In this document: in pieces, positions 16,143-24,988 of the stretch | Layout: the number at the start of each line of letters is the position of its first letter | Numbering within the stretch: the first letter of the stretch is position 1 | Origin: DASRAU01 sp036005805 | Lineage (GTDB): Bacteria > Acidobacteriota > Polarisedimenticolia > Gp22-AA2 | Assembly (NCBI GenBank): GCA_036005805.1 | Contig: DASYQE010000381.1 | Coordinates: forward strand, 25,207-89,206 | DNA length: 64,000 bases | Reading direction: 5' to 3' | The notes under the pieces: generated by a model | Databases searched by the model: none | Seen by the model: the letters and a program-made list of their open reading frames with translations, nothing else | What the model was told of the DNA's origin: nothing | Program-made: the position numbers and the translations under genes

Positions 16143-19100
16143 TCAGCGCTTGCCGGAGGACGGGAGCTGGGACTTCATTTCCTTGATCCGGCTGCCGACT
16201 TCGCGATAGGTCGAGTCGACGCCGAAGACTTCGGTGTACATCCGGAGCGCCTGGTCGTACTCCCCCTGCTCCCGGTGCACCTCGGCCATGTCATAGCGCA
16301 GGCCGACGGCCTGCTGCTCGTCGAGCCCCGGCATGTCGAGCCCGCGCTTGTACCACTTGAGCGCCAGCTCGGGCATGCCCTTGTCGCGGAAGCACAGGCC
16401 GAGGATGCCGCAGCACTCGAGGGCACGGCCCGGGTCGCGGGCGGCGAACTGGAACTCGCCGATCGCCTCGTCCACCAGCCCCATTTCCTTGTAGGCAATG
16501 CCGAGGTTGTAGTGCGTGTCGAAATCGTCCGAGCCGACCTGCTGCTCCACGCCCTTGCGGAAAGCGGCGAAGATGTCCTCGAAGGTGTGCGCCTGCCCGT
16601 CGAGAGCGTCCTTGGAGGTCGCCTCGCTCTTGACCTGCTCGTCGGCCATCGAGCGATCGAGCTCGCCCGCGAGGTCGAAGAAGTCGCCGGACGCGTCGGC
16701 CACGTGCTTTTCCACCTTGAAGACCGGCCGGACCGGAGCGGCCTTGGGCGCGGCCGGCGGCGCCGGCGCCGCTTTCTTCGCTTCGGCCCTGGCGGGCGGG
16801 TGCGGCTCCCTGCCCTTCGCCGGCGGATGCGCCTTCGGCGCGGCGGGCGGCTCGATCGGGCGGTGCTTGCCGGTGAGGGCCTGCTCCACCTCGAAGTCCA
16901 CGTCGTCCTCACCCGCGGCCGGCGGACCGGCGGGCGCCGCGGCCTCCGCCGGAGCTTCGAGACGCCGCATCCGGTCCTCGACCGCTTCGCTGCCGGGGAA
17001 GCGCTTCTGGAGCTGGAAGAGGATCTGCCGCGCCTCGTCCACGAGCCCCTGCTCGATGTAGAAGTCGACCTCGCCGAGCTTCTCGCCGTCCGGCTCCGCG
17101 AGCGCCTCGCGCAGCATGTCGAGATCGTCGGATTCATCGGGCTCGGGCTCGAGCGGCAGAACGGTCTTCGCCGTCGTCGACGCGAAGTCCGGCGTCGCGG
17201 GCTTCGCGCCACGCGCCGCCGATGCCGCCGCGGGTGCGGGCGGCTGGTGCGCCCGGGCCGGGGCGGCAGCCGGCGCCTCCTCCGGAAGATCGAGATCGAT
17301 CTCGAGATCATCATCCAGGTTCAGCGACGGCGCGGGTGGCGGCGGAGGGGCCGCGGCCTTCTTCGGCTTCGCGGCTGCGGCGGCCGGAGCCGCGGCGGCG
17401 GGGACCACCCGCGGGGACGCCGGACGCTCGGCGGCGACGCCCTGTTTCTCCAGCTCGGGGTGGTCGGGATCGATGCGCACCGCTTCGTTGACCAGGTCGC
17501 GGGCCTCGTCGTTCTTGCCCTCGCCGCGGCGGATCTCGGCGAGGGCGAGGCATTCGCGCACGGCGGCGTCGGTGTTCCCCTCGCTCAGCGCCAGGTCTTT
17601 CATGCGCACGTGGGCGGCGTCGTGCTGCGGATATTTCTTCAGGATGGCTCGCAGCTGCTCACGCGCCTTGTCGAGCAGGCCGTACTTGACGAACACCTCC
17701 GCCTCGGTGAGGTGCTCGCTGATGAATTCCTCGTCGATCGGCTGGCCGCTCGCGTCGGCGTCCTGGATCTCCTGGATGCGGCTGTTGGGGCCGTAGTCCG
17801 GCTCATCGGACGCGTCCAAGGGCGACAGGTCCACGGCTTTCGGCGCGGCGGGCGGCTCGGCACGCGAGGGCGCCGGCGTTCTGGCCGGGGCCGGGGCGGG
17901 CCGGGCCGGGGCGGCGGCGGGCGCCCGGGGTTCCTCCTCGTCGGCGTCGATCTCGATGACCTCGCCGTCGTCCTCGTCCTCCTCCGCGAGGGAGATCTCC
18001 GGAAGGGACGTGTCGTCTTCGTCGAGGTTGAAGATCTCGCTCGCCTCCTCGTCCTCGCTCTGGGCGCGCGAGGGCGCCGGAGCGGACGCGGCGGGCGCCG
18101 CATGACGCGGCGGCGCGGCGGCCGTCTCGGGCACCGGGGGCGGAGCGGGAGCGGCGGGCGCCTTGGGCTTCGCCCCGCCTTTCAGCCGCTCCTGCAGCTC
18201 CAGGACGACCGGGTCGCCGGGGCGCAGCACCATCAGGCGCTCCATCGGCCCGCGGGCGCGATCGGCGTGCCCGGAGTCGATCCGCGACGAGACCAGCCGC
18301 TGCAGCGCGTCGAACTCCGAGGCGGCATCCTGCGACTTCGCCGCGAGGTCGGCCAGCTTCTGCAGCGCCTCCGGGTGATCGCCGTGCGCCTGCAGGAAGA
18401 CGTCCACCATCGAGGCCGCCTCCGCCGCCTTGCCTCCGGCGGCCAGGCGATCGACGGCCCGATCGATCCAGACGAAGCCCTCCCCCACCCGGCCGCGCGC
18501 CGTGTGGAACCGGCCGACCACCACCAGGGCCTCGAGATCGAGATCGTCGTCGAGCGACTCGCCGTTCAGGCGCTTCAGCGCTTCGTCGGCGTCGTCCTCG
18601 CGTCCCGCGCGGCGCAGCGCTTCGGCCATCAGGACCACGGCGCGGGCGCTCCGGGTCGCGTGCCCGGCGATCTCCTCGGCCGCCTGCACCAGCTCGGACG
18701 GCGCGTGGTCGAGCCGCGTGACCACCGACAGCAGCACCCCCGGCAGCTCGGCGTGCGTCGGACTGAGCTTGATGGCGCGGCGCACCACCGCCACCGCCTC
18801 GTCGGAGGCGCCGCGCGCGGCGGCGACGCGGGCGACCATCGCGTACTGCAGCGCCGCGTCCTCGTTCTGGTTGTTGCGCGCCAGCAGCTCGGCGAGCGTC
18901 ATGCGGCTCTTCACGTCGTCCGGATCGAGGTCGAGCAGCCGTTTGAAGGCCTCGGCGGCGCCCGGCGTCTTGCCGCTCTTGACGTACGCGTCGGCGATCG
19001 CCTTGTACGCGCTCTTCGCCTCGGTCGCGAGTCCCTGCTCGTGGTACAGCGTCGCGAGGCGCTGCTGGCACTCGAGGTTGCTCGGATCGAACTTGGAGAT

Positions 19101-19355
19101 CTTCTTGTACATCGCGATCGCCTTGAGGTGGAAGCCGTCCTTGGCGAAGAAGTCCGCGATGCGCATGAACTGCTTGAGGGCGTCCTGGTTCTTGCCCGCG
19201 CGCAGGAGGAGATCCCCGAGCTTGTTCACGAGGTTCATGTCCCGCGGGTTGTCGTCGACGAGCTTCTGGTATTCCTTCACCGCCTCGAGAAGCTTGCCGG
19301 CCCGCACGAGTTTCTCGGCGGCCTGCAGCGTCTTCGCGCGGTCGAGCGCGGGCAT
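16143..19355 (-). CDS. Large tetratricopeptide-repeat protein with acidic Pro/Ala-rich linkers
   Basis: A 1070-residue protein built from TPR arrays joined by low-complexity linkers. The N-terminal third (about 1-385) has repeated TPR helices such as AVKEYQKLVDDNPRD, AIAMYKKISKFDPSN and AAEAFKRLLDLDPDD. Linkers near 390-540 and 620-740 are rich in Pro/Ala and in acidic runs (EEDEDDGEVIEIDADEEE). Shorter TPR clusters lie around 545-620 and at the C-terminus (DDFDTHYNLGIAYKEMGL, ALRMYTEVFGVD). No signal peptide or membrane segment is seen, so it is probably a cytoplasmic scaffold. It is the last gene of the long block and starts 3 bases after the rnhB stop. The partner is unknown. Confidence 0.85.
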   Translation of the reverse strand: MPALDRAKTLQAAEKLVRAGKLLEAVKEYQKLVDDNPRDMNLVNKLGDLLLRAGKNQDALKQFMRIADFFAKDGFHLKAIAMYKKISKFDPSNLECQQRLATLYHEQGLATEAKSAYKAIADAYVKSGKTPGAAEAFKRLLDLDPDDVKSRMTLAELLARNNQNEDAALQYAMVARVAAARGASDEAVAVVRRAIKLSPTHAELPGVLLSVVTRLDHAPSELVQAAEEIAGHATRSARAVVLMAEALRRAGREDDADEALKRLNGESLDDDLDLEALVVVGRFHTARGRVGEGFVWIDRAVDRLAAGGKAAEAASMVDVFLQAHGDHPEALQKLADLAAKSQDAASEFDALQRLVSSRIDSGHADRARGPMERLMVLRPGDPVVLELQERLKGGAKPKAPAAPAPPPVPETAAAPPRHAAPAASAPAPSRAQSEDEEASEIFNLDEDDTSLPEISLAEEDEDDGEVIEIDADEEEPRAPAAAPARPAPAPARTPAPSRAEPPAAPKAVDLSPLDASDEPDYGPNSRIQEIQDADASGQPIDEEFISEHLTEAEVFVKYGLLDKAREQLRAILKKYPQHDAAHVRMKDLALSEGNTDAAVRECLALAEIRRGEGKNDEARDLVNEAVRIDPDHPELEKQGVAAERPASPRVVPAAAAPAAAAAKPKKAAAPPPPPAPSLNLDDDLEIDLDLPEEAPAAAPARAHQPPAPAAASAARGAKPATPDFASTTAKTVLPLEPEPDESDDLDMLREALAEPDGEKLGEVDFYIEQGLVDEARQILFQLQKRFPGSEAVEDRMRRLEAPAEAAAPAGPPAAGEDDVDFEVEQALTGKHRPIEPPAAPKAHPPAKGREPHPPARAEAKKAAPAPPAAPKAAPVRPVFKVEKHVADASGDFFDLAGELDRSMADEQVKSEATSKDALDGQAHTFEDIFAAFRKGVEQQVGSDDFDTHYNLGIAYKEMGLVDEAIGEFQFAARDPGRALECCGILGLCFRDKGMPELALKWYKRGLDMPGLDEQQAVGLRYDMAEVHREQGEYDQALRMYTEVFGVDSTYREVGSRIKEMKSQLPSSGKR

Positions 19356-19358
19356 GCC

Positions 19359-20024
19359 TCAGATCTCCTCGGCGGCTTCCTCCGGACGAGGGAAGGGCAG
19401 AGCGGTCAGGTCGTCCGGGTGCCGCACCCCCCGGAATGTAAGGCGGTGAACGGGTGATGCGCCATGTTTTCGAAGAGCTTCCAGATGGGCATCCGTCCCG
19501 TAACCTTTATGTAATGCGAAGCCGTAGGCGGGCCACGACTGGTGCAGGCGGCGCATGAGACCGTCGCGGTGGACCTTGGCGACGATGGAGGCGGCGGCGA
19601 TGGGGGCGCAGGTCCGGTCCCCGCCGATCACCCCCTCCTGGGGGATGGGCAGGCCGGGCAGCGTGAGGGCGTCCACGACGACGTAATCGGGCCGGACCCG
19701 GAGCGCCTCGAGGGCCCGGCGCATGGCCAGGAAGGTGGCCCGCAGGATGTTGAGGGCGTCGATCTCCCGCTCGTCGGCCACCCCGATGCCGACGGCACGG
19801 GCCCGCGAGCGCAGGCGCAGGACCAGGCGCTCCCGGTCGGCGGCGGTCAGGAGCTTCGAGTCGCGCAGCCCGCGCACCGGCTGCGCGCCGTCGAGGATGA
19901 CCGCGGCGGCCACCACCGGCCCCGCCAGGCATCCCCGCCCGACTTCGTCCACGCCGGCCACGGCGCGGTAGCCCCGCCCGTGGAGGTCCTTCAGCCGCCG
20001 CAGCCCCGCCGCCGGACCGCGCAT
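19359..20024 (-). CDS. rnhB: Ribonuclease HII
   Basis: Cleaves the RNA strand of RNA-DNA hybrids and removes single ribonucleotides from DNA. The 221-residue product has the N-terminal metal-site motif AGVDEVGRGCLAGPVVAAAV (about 23-42), the second acidic site in VVVDALTLPGL, and IAAASIVAKVHRD, all family hallmarks. The tail after residue 200 (HPDDLTALPFPRPEEAAEEI) is a modest extension. It sits between rplS (14-base gap) and the TPR gene, an arrangement common for rnhB next to trmD-rplS. Confidence 0.95.
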   Translation of the reverse strand: MRGPAAGLRRLKDLHGRGYRAVAGVDEVGRGCLAGPVVAAAVILDGAQPVRGLRDSKLLTAADRERLVLRLRSRARAVGIGVADEREIDALNILRATFLAMRRALEALRVRPDYVVVDALTLPGLPIPQEGVIGGDRTCAPIAAASIVAKVHRDGLMRRLHQSWPAYGFALHKGYGTDAHLEALRKHGASPVHRLTFRGVRHPDDLTALPFPRPEEAAEEI

Positions 20025-20037
20025 CGGAACCGACCGG

Positions 20038-20382
20038 TCAGTCTCCCCGCTCGACCAGGCGCGCCGCCTTCCCCTTGCGGGAGCGCAGGTAGTAGAGCTT
20101 GGCGCGGCGCACGCGGCCGTGCTTGGTGACCTCGATCTTGCCGATGACCGGCGAGTAGAGCGGGAAGATCCGCTCCACGCCGATGCCGTCGGAGACTTTG
20201 CGCACGGTGAACGTGCTGCTGACGCCCCCGCTCTTCATGGCGATGACGAGGCCGTTGAAGATCTGGATGCGGTCTTTCTCCCCCTCGCGCACCTTCACGT
20301 GCACCTTCACCGAGTCCCCGACCCGGAAGGCGGGCGGCTGGGTCTTGATTTCCCTGTCCTCGATCATCTTGATGACGTCCAT
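20038..20382 (-). CDS. rplS: 50S ribosomal protein L19
   Basis: A component of the large ribosomal subunit at the 30S-50S interface. The 114 residues match the family: FRVGDSVKVHVKVREGEKDR, IQIFNGLVIAMKSGG, GIGVERIFPLYSPVIGKIEV and the basic RRAKLYYLRSRKGKAAR near the C-terminus. The ATG at 20380-20382 has GGAGAGCGAGGG upstream. It follows trmD in the usual rpsP-rimM-trmD-rplS order. Confidence 0.98.
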   Translation of the reverse strand: MDVIKMIEDREIKTQPPAFRVGDSVKVHVKVREGEKDRIQIFNGLVIAMKSGGVSSTFTVRKVSDGIGVERIFPLYSPVIGKIEVTKHGRVRRAKLYYLRSRKGKAARLVERGD

Positions 20383-20415
20383 GGTTCCCTCGCTCTCCTT
20401 CGTGTTCGAAAAGCC

Positions 20416-21135
20416 TCAGTGTTTCGTTCCGGCGTCGCCGGATCCCTCACGCCCGAGCAGGTCCGGCCGCCTCTCGGCCGTCCTGCGGAGCGCCTCCTCC
20501 CGCCGCCACGCGGCGATCCTCTCGTGGTCCCCCGACAGCAGCACCTCCGGCACCTTGTGGCCGCGGAAATCCGCCGGCCGCGTGTAGTGCGGGTGATCGA
20601 GCGTGCCTCCCCAGAACGAGTCGCGCTGCGGCGCCTCCTCGAACCCCAGGGCCCCGGGCTTCAGGCGCGTCACCGAATCGATCACCGCGAGCGCCGGGAT
20701 CTCCCCGCCGGTCAGGACATAGTCGCCGATGGAGATCGTCTCGTCCACCAGGTGCTCCCGCACCCGCTCGTCCACGCCCTTGTAGCGGCCGCAGAGCAGG
20801 ATGAGCCGATCGTAGCCGGCGAGCCGGCGAGCCGCCTCCTGGTCGTAGCGCGCCCCCTGCGGGCAGAAGAGCACGGTGCGATCGCGGCCCGGGGCCACGG
20901 GATGATCGCGGCGGATGCCCTCCACCGCGGCGAACAGCGGTCCCGGCATGAGCACCATCCCGTCGCCGCCGCCGAACGGGGCGTCGTCCACCTTGTGGTG
21001 CTTGTCCTCGGTGAAGGCCCTCAGATCGTGCACCCGCACCGTGACGATCCCGGACTCGATGGCGCGCTTCAGGATGCTGAAGCCGAGCGGCCCCTCGACC
21101 ATGCCGGGAAAGGCGGTGACGACGTCGATGATCAT
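20416..21135 (-). CDS. trmD: tRNA (guanine-N1)-methyltransferase
   Basis: Methylates G37 of tRNAs read at NNG-type codons, preventing +1 frameshifts; it is a trefoil-knot SPOUT enzyme acting as a dimer. The 239-residue product starts MIIDVVTAFPGMVEGPLG. It has FGGGDGMVLMPGPLF, the knot region LLCGRYKGVDERVREHLVDE, ISIGDYVLTGGEIPALAVID, and the DSFWGGTLDHPHYTRPADF stretch. The ATG at 21133-21135 overlaps the rimM stop (ATGA), which fixes the start and implies coupling. Confidence 0.97.
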   Translation of the reverse strand: MIIDVVTAFPGMVEGPLGFSILKRAIESGIVTVRVHDLRAFTEDKHHKVDDAPFGGGDGMVLMPGPLFAAVEGIRRDHPVAPGRDRTVLFCPQGARYDQEAARRLAGYDRLILLCGRYKGVDERVREHLVDETISIGDYVLTGGEIPALAVIDSVTRLKPGALGFEEAPQRDSFWGGTLDHPHYTRPADFRGHKVPEVLLSGDHERIAAWRREEALRRTAERRPDLLGREGSGDAGTKH

Positions 21136-21668
21136 GCGTTCTCCAGCAGCCCCTCGGGAGGATCGACGGTGATCGTCCGGGTGTCGCGATCGATGGCGAC
21201 GCAGATCGACCGCGCGGCCGGCACGAGGATCTCCTCCGCCTCCGGCGCGTCCGGCCGCGGCGCCACGACGAGCAGCGGCGCGGCGGCGCCGGTGTCGTCC
21301 ACACGGCGCACCGTGCCGAGGTCGCGCCCGTCGAGCGTGCGCACCTGCATGCCGACGAGCTCGTGGACGTAGAACGAGCCCTCCGGCAGCGCGGCCAGCC
21401 CGTCCTCCGGCAGCAGCAGGTCGAGCCCGACGAGGGCCTCCGCCGCGTTCGGATCGTCGATGCCGCGGAACTTGATCGCCAGCCGCCGGCCGTACGTCTG
21501 CACCGATTCGATTTCGAGCCGGCGCCCCGGCGGGCCGCCGATGCGCCCGACGATGACCTCGCTCCGCCCGCCGAGCTGGTCGATGCCGCCGGGGACGAGG
21601 GTCGCGGACAGGCGCCCCCCCGCGCCGCGCAGGCGCAGTCCGGTCGCGACCGCGCACAGCGCGGCCAC
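21132..21668 (-). CDS. rimM: Ribosome maturation factor RimM
   Basis: Assists 30S head assembly by binding S19. The 178-residue reading has the two expected parts: an N-terminal barrel (about residues 1-85, with YGRRLAIKFRGIDDPNAAEA) and a PRC-barrel domain (from EGSFYVHELVGMQVRT). It ends in ITVDPPEGLLENA, typical of RimM. I chose the GTG at 21666-21668 because it puts the family start a few residues before the first strand and lies just after the khpA stop. A start at 21728 would lie inside khpA. The N-terminal GRV-x-PHG motif of other RimM proteins is degenerate here (AVATGLRLRGAGG). Confidence 0.88.
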   Translation of the reverse strand: MAALCAVATGLRLRGAGGRLSATLVPGGIDQLGGRSEVIVGRIGGPPGRRLEIESVQTYGRRLAIKFRGIDDPNAAEALVGLDLLLPEDGLAALPEGSFYVHELVGMQVRTLDGRDLGTVRRVDDTGAAAPLLVVAPRPDAPEAEEILVPAARSICVAIDRDTRTITVDPPEGLLENA

Positions 21669-21690
21669 GGGCGCCCCGGCGCCCGCCCTC

Positions 21691-21963
21691 TCACTCCTCG
21701 TCGAGGATCTCAAGCTCGTAAGCCGCATCGTGTTTCTCGGCGGCCGCGTCGAGCAGCGCCCGCATCGCCTGAACCGTGCGTCCCTGACGCCCGATCACCC
21801 GCCCCATCTCGTCCGGCGCGACGTGCACCTCGAAGATGTCGGCGTCGTCCTCCCGCACCGTGTCCACCTCCACCTCGTCCGGCTTGTCCACCAGACGCTG
21901 CGTCACCTGCTTCACCCAGCCGGCGATGTCCGGCCGGGCGCTCCTGTTGCCTCGATCGCTCAC
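21691..21963 (-). CDS. khpA: KhpA-type KH-domain RNA-binding protein
   Basis: A 90-residue single-KH-domain protein; relatives bind small and messenger RNAs, in some bacteria together with KhpB. The GxxG loop is in MGRVIGRQGRTVQAMRALL (about 52-70). Flanking sequence (ITQRLVDKPDEVEV-like, here VTQRLVDKPDEVEVDTV) is standard. The start is a GTG at 21961-21963 that overlaps the rpsP stop (GTGA), so translation is coupled to ribosomal protein S16. The rpsP-khpA-rimM-trmD-rplS order is common outside the enterobacteria. Confidence 0.93.
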   Translation of the reverse strand: MSDRGNRSARPDIAGWVKQVTQRLVDKPDEVEVDTVREDDADIFEVHVAPDEMGRVIGRQGRTVQAMRALLDAAAEKHDAAYELEILDEE

Positions 21964-22214
21964 GCCGACGCCTGCGCCGTGCGCGCGCGCTCGAGGATCG
22001 ACCGGACCGTGTCGGACGCGTGCGCCCCCTTCCGGATCCACTCCTCCGCCTTCGCCACGTCGAGCTTCAGGACCTCGGGGTTCTTGGTCGGATCGTAGAC
22101 GCCGAGCTGCGCGGTCACCCGCGAGCCGGGCGTGCGCGCCGACTCCGACACCACGATGCGATAGAAAGGCCGGTTCTTGCTTCCCGCGCGGAACAACCGG
22201 ATGGCCAGCACCAC
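21960..22214 (-). CDS. rpsP: 30S ribosomal protein S16
   Basis: A small-subunit ribosomal protein needed for 30S assembly. The 84 residues begin MVLAIRLFRAGSKNRPFYRI and contain VVSESARTPGSRVTAQLGVY and the DVAKAEEWIRKGAHASDTV segment, all typical. It lies 33 bases after ffh and is coupled to khpA through a GTGA overlap. Confidence 0.97.
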   Translation of the reverse strand: MVLAIRLFRAGSKNRPFYRIVVSESARTPGSRVTAQLGVYDPTKNPEVLKLDVAKAEEWIRKGAHASDTVRSILERARTAQASA

Positions 22215-22247
22215 TCCTCCTTCGGGCGCCTCGGCGCCCTGTCTTCT

Positions 22248-23591
22248 CTAGCGTGGAAACGGACGCCCCGAGTTCATGAGGTTGCGGAGGTTCGGCCTCC
22301 GGCCCCCCTGGTTCGCGAGCGCTTTCATCATGCGTTTCATGGTCTTGAACTGCTTCACCAGGCGGTTCACCTCGGCGACCGAGGTGCCCGAGCCGCGCGC
22401 GATGCGCAGCCGGCGCCGGCCGTCGAGGATCTGCGGCGCGCCGCGCTCCTGGGCGGTCATCGACGAGATGATCGCCCGGGAGCGCTTCAGCGCGCCTTCG
22501 TCGATGTCGCCCGCGCCGAGCGCCGCCGCCCCCGGCAGCATGCCGATCACCTGCTTGAGCGATCCCATGCGCTTCATCCGGTCGATCTGGTCGGCGAGAT
22601 CGTCGAAGGTCAGCTCGCTGCGCCGCAGCTTGCGGGCGGTCTCGGCCGCCTCCTCGGCGGTGACCACCGCCTCCGCCTTCTCGATGAGGCCGAGGACGTC
22701 GCCCATCCCGAGCAGACGCGACACCAGGCGCGACGGATCGAACGCCTCGAGGTCGGGGAGGTGCTCGCCCATGCCGACGAACTTGATCGGCACCCCGGTG
22801 ACGTGCTTGAGCGACAGCGCGGCGCCGCCGCGGGCGTCGCCGTCCGCCTTGGTCAGGATGGCGCCGGTGATCCCGAGCCGGGCGTGGAACGCCGCGGCCG
22901 ATCGGACCGCGTCCTGGCCGGTCATGGCGTCGGCGACGTAGAGGATCTCCGCCGGCTTCGTCTGCTCCTTGAGCGCCGTGAGCTCCTGCATCAGCTCTTC
23001 GTCGATGTGCAGCCGGCCCGCGGTGTCGATGAGGATCGGCGACCGGCCGGTGAGGCGCGCCTCGCGCAGCCCCGCCTTCGCCGCGTCGAGGGCGCTGCCG
23101 CCCGGCGGCGCGGTGATCACCGGCACCTCGACCCTCTGCCCCAGGGTCTGGAGCTGATCGACCGCCGCCGGACGCTGCACGTCGGCCGCCACGAGCAGCG
23201 GCGACCGCCCCTTCCCCTTGAGCCACAGGGCCAGCTTGCCGGTGGTGGTCGTTTTCCCCGAGCCCTGCAGCCCGGTCATCAGCACGACCGCGGGAGGCTG
23301 CCCGTCGCGCAGGCGCGCCTCGGTCCCCTGCTCGAGCGTGGCCAGCATCTGGTCACGCACCAGCTTGATGATCTGCTGCCCCGGCGTGAGGCTCTTGAAG
23401 ATCTCCTGCTCGGTCGCGCCGGTGCGGACGTTCTCGATGATCGTCTTCACCACGTCCACGTGCACGTCCGCCTCGAGCAGGGCGAGGCGCAGCGCGCGCA
23501 GGCCTTCCTTCAGCTCCGCCTCGGTGAGGTGGCCGTGCCCGCGCAGGGTGCGGAAGACGGTCTGCAGGCGGCCGGTCAGCGCTTCGAACAT
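22248..23591 (-). CDS. ffh: Signal recognition particle GTPase Ffh
   Basis: The protein subunit of the signal recognition particle; with 4.5S RNA it delivers nascent membrane proteins to FtsY. The 447 residues show an N domain (about 1-95), a G domain with P-loop GLQGSGKTTTTGKLA (107-121), DTAGRLHIDEELM and TKADGDARGG. A Met-rich M domain follows (from about 300; FDDLADQIDRMKRMGSLKQV, SGTSVAEVNRLVKQFKTM). The ATG at 23589-23591 gives the canonical MFEALTGRLQTVFRTLRG start. Its receptor gene ftsY lies upstream in the same block. No 4.5S RNA gene is seen in the window. Confidence 0.97.
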   Translation of the reverse strand: MFEALTGRLQTVFRTLRGHGHLTEAELKEGLRALRLALLEADVHVDVVKTIIENVRTGATEQEIFKSLTPGQQIIKLVRDQMLATLEQGTEARLRDGQPPAVVLMTGLQGSGKTTTTGKLALWLKGKGRSPLLVAADVQRPAAVDQLQTLGQRVEVPVITAPPGGSALDAAKAGLREARLTGRSPILIDTAGRLHIDEELMQELTALKEQTKPAEILYVADAMTGQDAVRSAAAFHARLGITGAILTKADGDARGGAALSLKHVTGVPIKFVGMGEHLPDLEAFDPSRLVSRLLGMGDVLGLIEKAEAVVTAEEAAETARKLRRSELTFDDLADQIDRMKRMGSLKQVIGMLPGAAALGAGDIDEGALKRSRAIISSMTAQERGAPQILDGRRRLRIARGSGTSVAEVNRLVKQFKTMKRMMKALANQGGRRPNLRNLMNSGRPFPR

Positions 23592-23617
23592 GAGTGTCGG
23601 CGGGGCGGTGGCGTCGC

Positions 23618-24988
23618 TCAGACGAGCGACAGCAGGTGGCCCAGCTTCTCCTTCTTCGTCTTGAGGTACTGGCGCGACGTCTCGGTCGGGGCGACCTCGA
23701 GCGGCACCCGCTCGACGATCTCCAGGCCGTAGCCGCGCAGCGCCGTGAACTTGCCCGGGTTGTTGCTCAGCACCCGGATGCGGCAGCAGCCGAGGTCGCG
23801 CAGGATCTGCGCGCCGATGCCGTAGTCGCGCATGTCGGCCTTGAACCCGAGCTTGTGGTTCGCCTCGACCGTGTCCTTGCCCTCTTCCTGCAGCTCGTAC
23901 GCCTTGAGCTTGTTGAGGAGGCCGATGCCGCGGCCCTCCTGGCGCAGGTAGACGATGACGCCCTTCCCCTCGGCGGCGATGATCTCCATCGCCCGCTGCA
24001 GCTGCGGGCCGCAGTCGCAGCGCATCGACCCGAAGACGTCCCCGGTGATGCACTCCGAGTGGACCCGCACCAGCACGCGGTCTTCCGGCGTGATGGTGCC
24101 GAGGACGAGCGCCAGGTGGGTCTTGTTCTCGATGTCGCTGCGGTAGGCCATGAGGCGGAAGCGCCCGTACTTCGTCGGCAGCCACGGCTGCGCCACCCGG
24201 CGCACCAGGCGCTCGTGCCGCATGCGGTACGAGATGAGGTCGGCGATGCTGATGCGGCGGATGCCGTGCTGCGCCGAGAATGCCTCGAGGTCGGACTGGC
24301 GCGCCATGGTGCCGTCCTCGTTCATGATTTCGCAGATGACCCCGGCCGGGTACAGACCCGCCAGCCGCGCCAGGTCGATCGCCGCCTCGGTCTGACCCGC
24401 CCGCTTCAGCACGCCGCCGTTCGCCGCGCGCAGCGGGAAGGTGTGGCCCGGGCGGGTCAGGTCGGACGGGCGTGTTCTCGGATGGATGGCCGCCAGGACC
24501 GTGCGGGCCCGATCGGCGGCGGAGATCCCGGTCGAGACCTCGTCGCGCGCCTCGATGGAGACGCAGAACGCCGTCCCGTACGGCGAGGTGTTCTTCTGCA
24601 CCATGAGCGGGATGTCGAGCTCGCGCAGGCGCTCCTCGGTCATCGGCATGCAGATGAGGCCGCGACCGAAGCGGGCCATGAAGTTGATCGCCTCGGGCGT
24701 CACCTTCTCGGCCGCCATGGTCAGGTCGCCTTCGTTCTCGCGGTCCTCGTCGTCCACGACGATGACGAAGCGCCCGGCCGCGATGTCGGAAATCGCCTCC
24801 TCCACCGTCGCGTAGCCGTCGGCCGGCCGCGGCGTCTCGATCCGTGCCGCCGCGTTCGCCGATCGCGCCGCCCCTCCCGCGGATCGCACCTTCCCGTCCG
24901 CGGATCGCGCCGTCCCGTTCATCGGCCGCGCCGCGACTTGGGCGGAACGCGCCGTCCCGTTTCCTGCCTTCGACCGACGCCGTTTCAC
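23618..24988 (-). CDS. ribBA: Bifunctional DHBP synthase / GTP cyclohydrolase II
   Basis: Makes both precursors of riboflavin: RibB converts ribulose 5-phosphate to dihydroxybutanone phosphate, and RibA opens GTP. The DHBP synthase domain has IVVDDEDRENEGDLTMAAE (about 76-94) and GHTFPLRAA. The RibA domain has HSECITGDVFGSMRCDCGPQ with the three zinc-binding cysteines, and RQEGRGIGLLNKLKAYELQ. The 456 residues exceed the usual length of about 400 because residues 10-51 are six heptad repeats of the type NGTARSA ahead of the first domain. The ATG at 24986-24988 overlaps the ribE stop (ATGA), which supports the long start. Part of ribD-ribE-ribBA. Confidence 0.95.
   Translation of the reverse strand: MKRRRSKAGNGTARSAQVAARPMNGTARSADGKVRSAGGAARSANAAARIETPRPADGYATVEEAISDIAAGRFVIVVDDEDRENEGDLTMAAEKVTPEAINFMARFGRGLICMPMTEERLRELDIPLMVQKNTSPYGTAFCVSIEARDEVSTGISAADRARTVLAAIHPRTRPSDLTRPGHTFPLRAANGGVLKRAGQTEAAIDLARLAGLYPAGVICEIMNEDGTMARQSDLEAFSAQHGIRRISIADLISYRMRHERLVRRVAQPWLPTKYGRFRLMAYRSDIENKTHLALVLGTITPEDRVLVRVHSECITGDVFGSMRCDCGPQLQRAMEIIAAEGKGVIVYLRQEGRGIGLLNKLKAYELQEEGKDTVEANHKLGFKADMRDYGIGAQILRDLGCCRIRVLSNNPGKFTALRGYGLEIVERVPLEVAPTETSRQYLKTKKEKLGHLLSLV
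24836..24961 (-). repeat. Six tandem 21-bp coding repeats in the ribBA 5' end
   Basis: Reading the minus strand, six consecutive 21-base units encode NGTARSA, QVAARPM, NGTARSA, DGKVRSA, GGAARSA and NAAARIE. Period, frame and the Arg at position 5 are kept, while other positions vary. The array gives RibBA a basic, probably disordered N-terminal tail. Confidence 0.75.

Noticed and set aside
16110..19457. 1115-codon plus-strand ORF opposite the TPR gene
   Set aside because: Antisense frame of a strongly supported TPR protein; Arg/Gly/Leu repeats mirror the Pro/Ala linkers.
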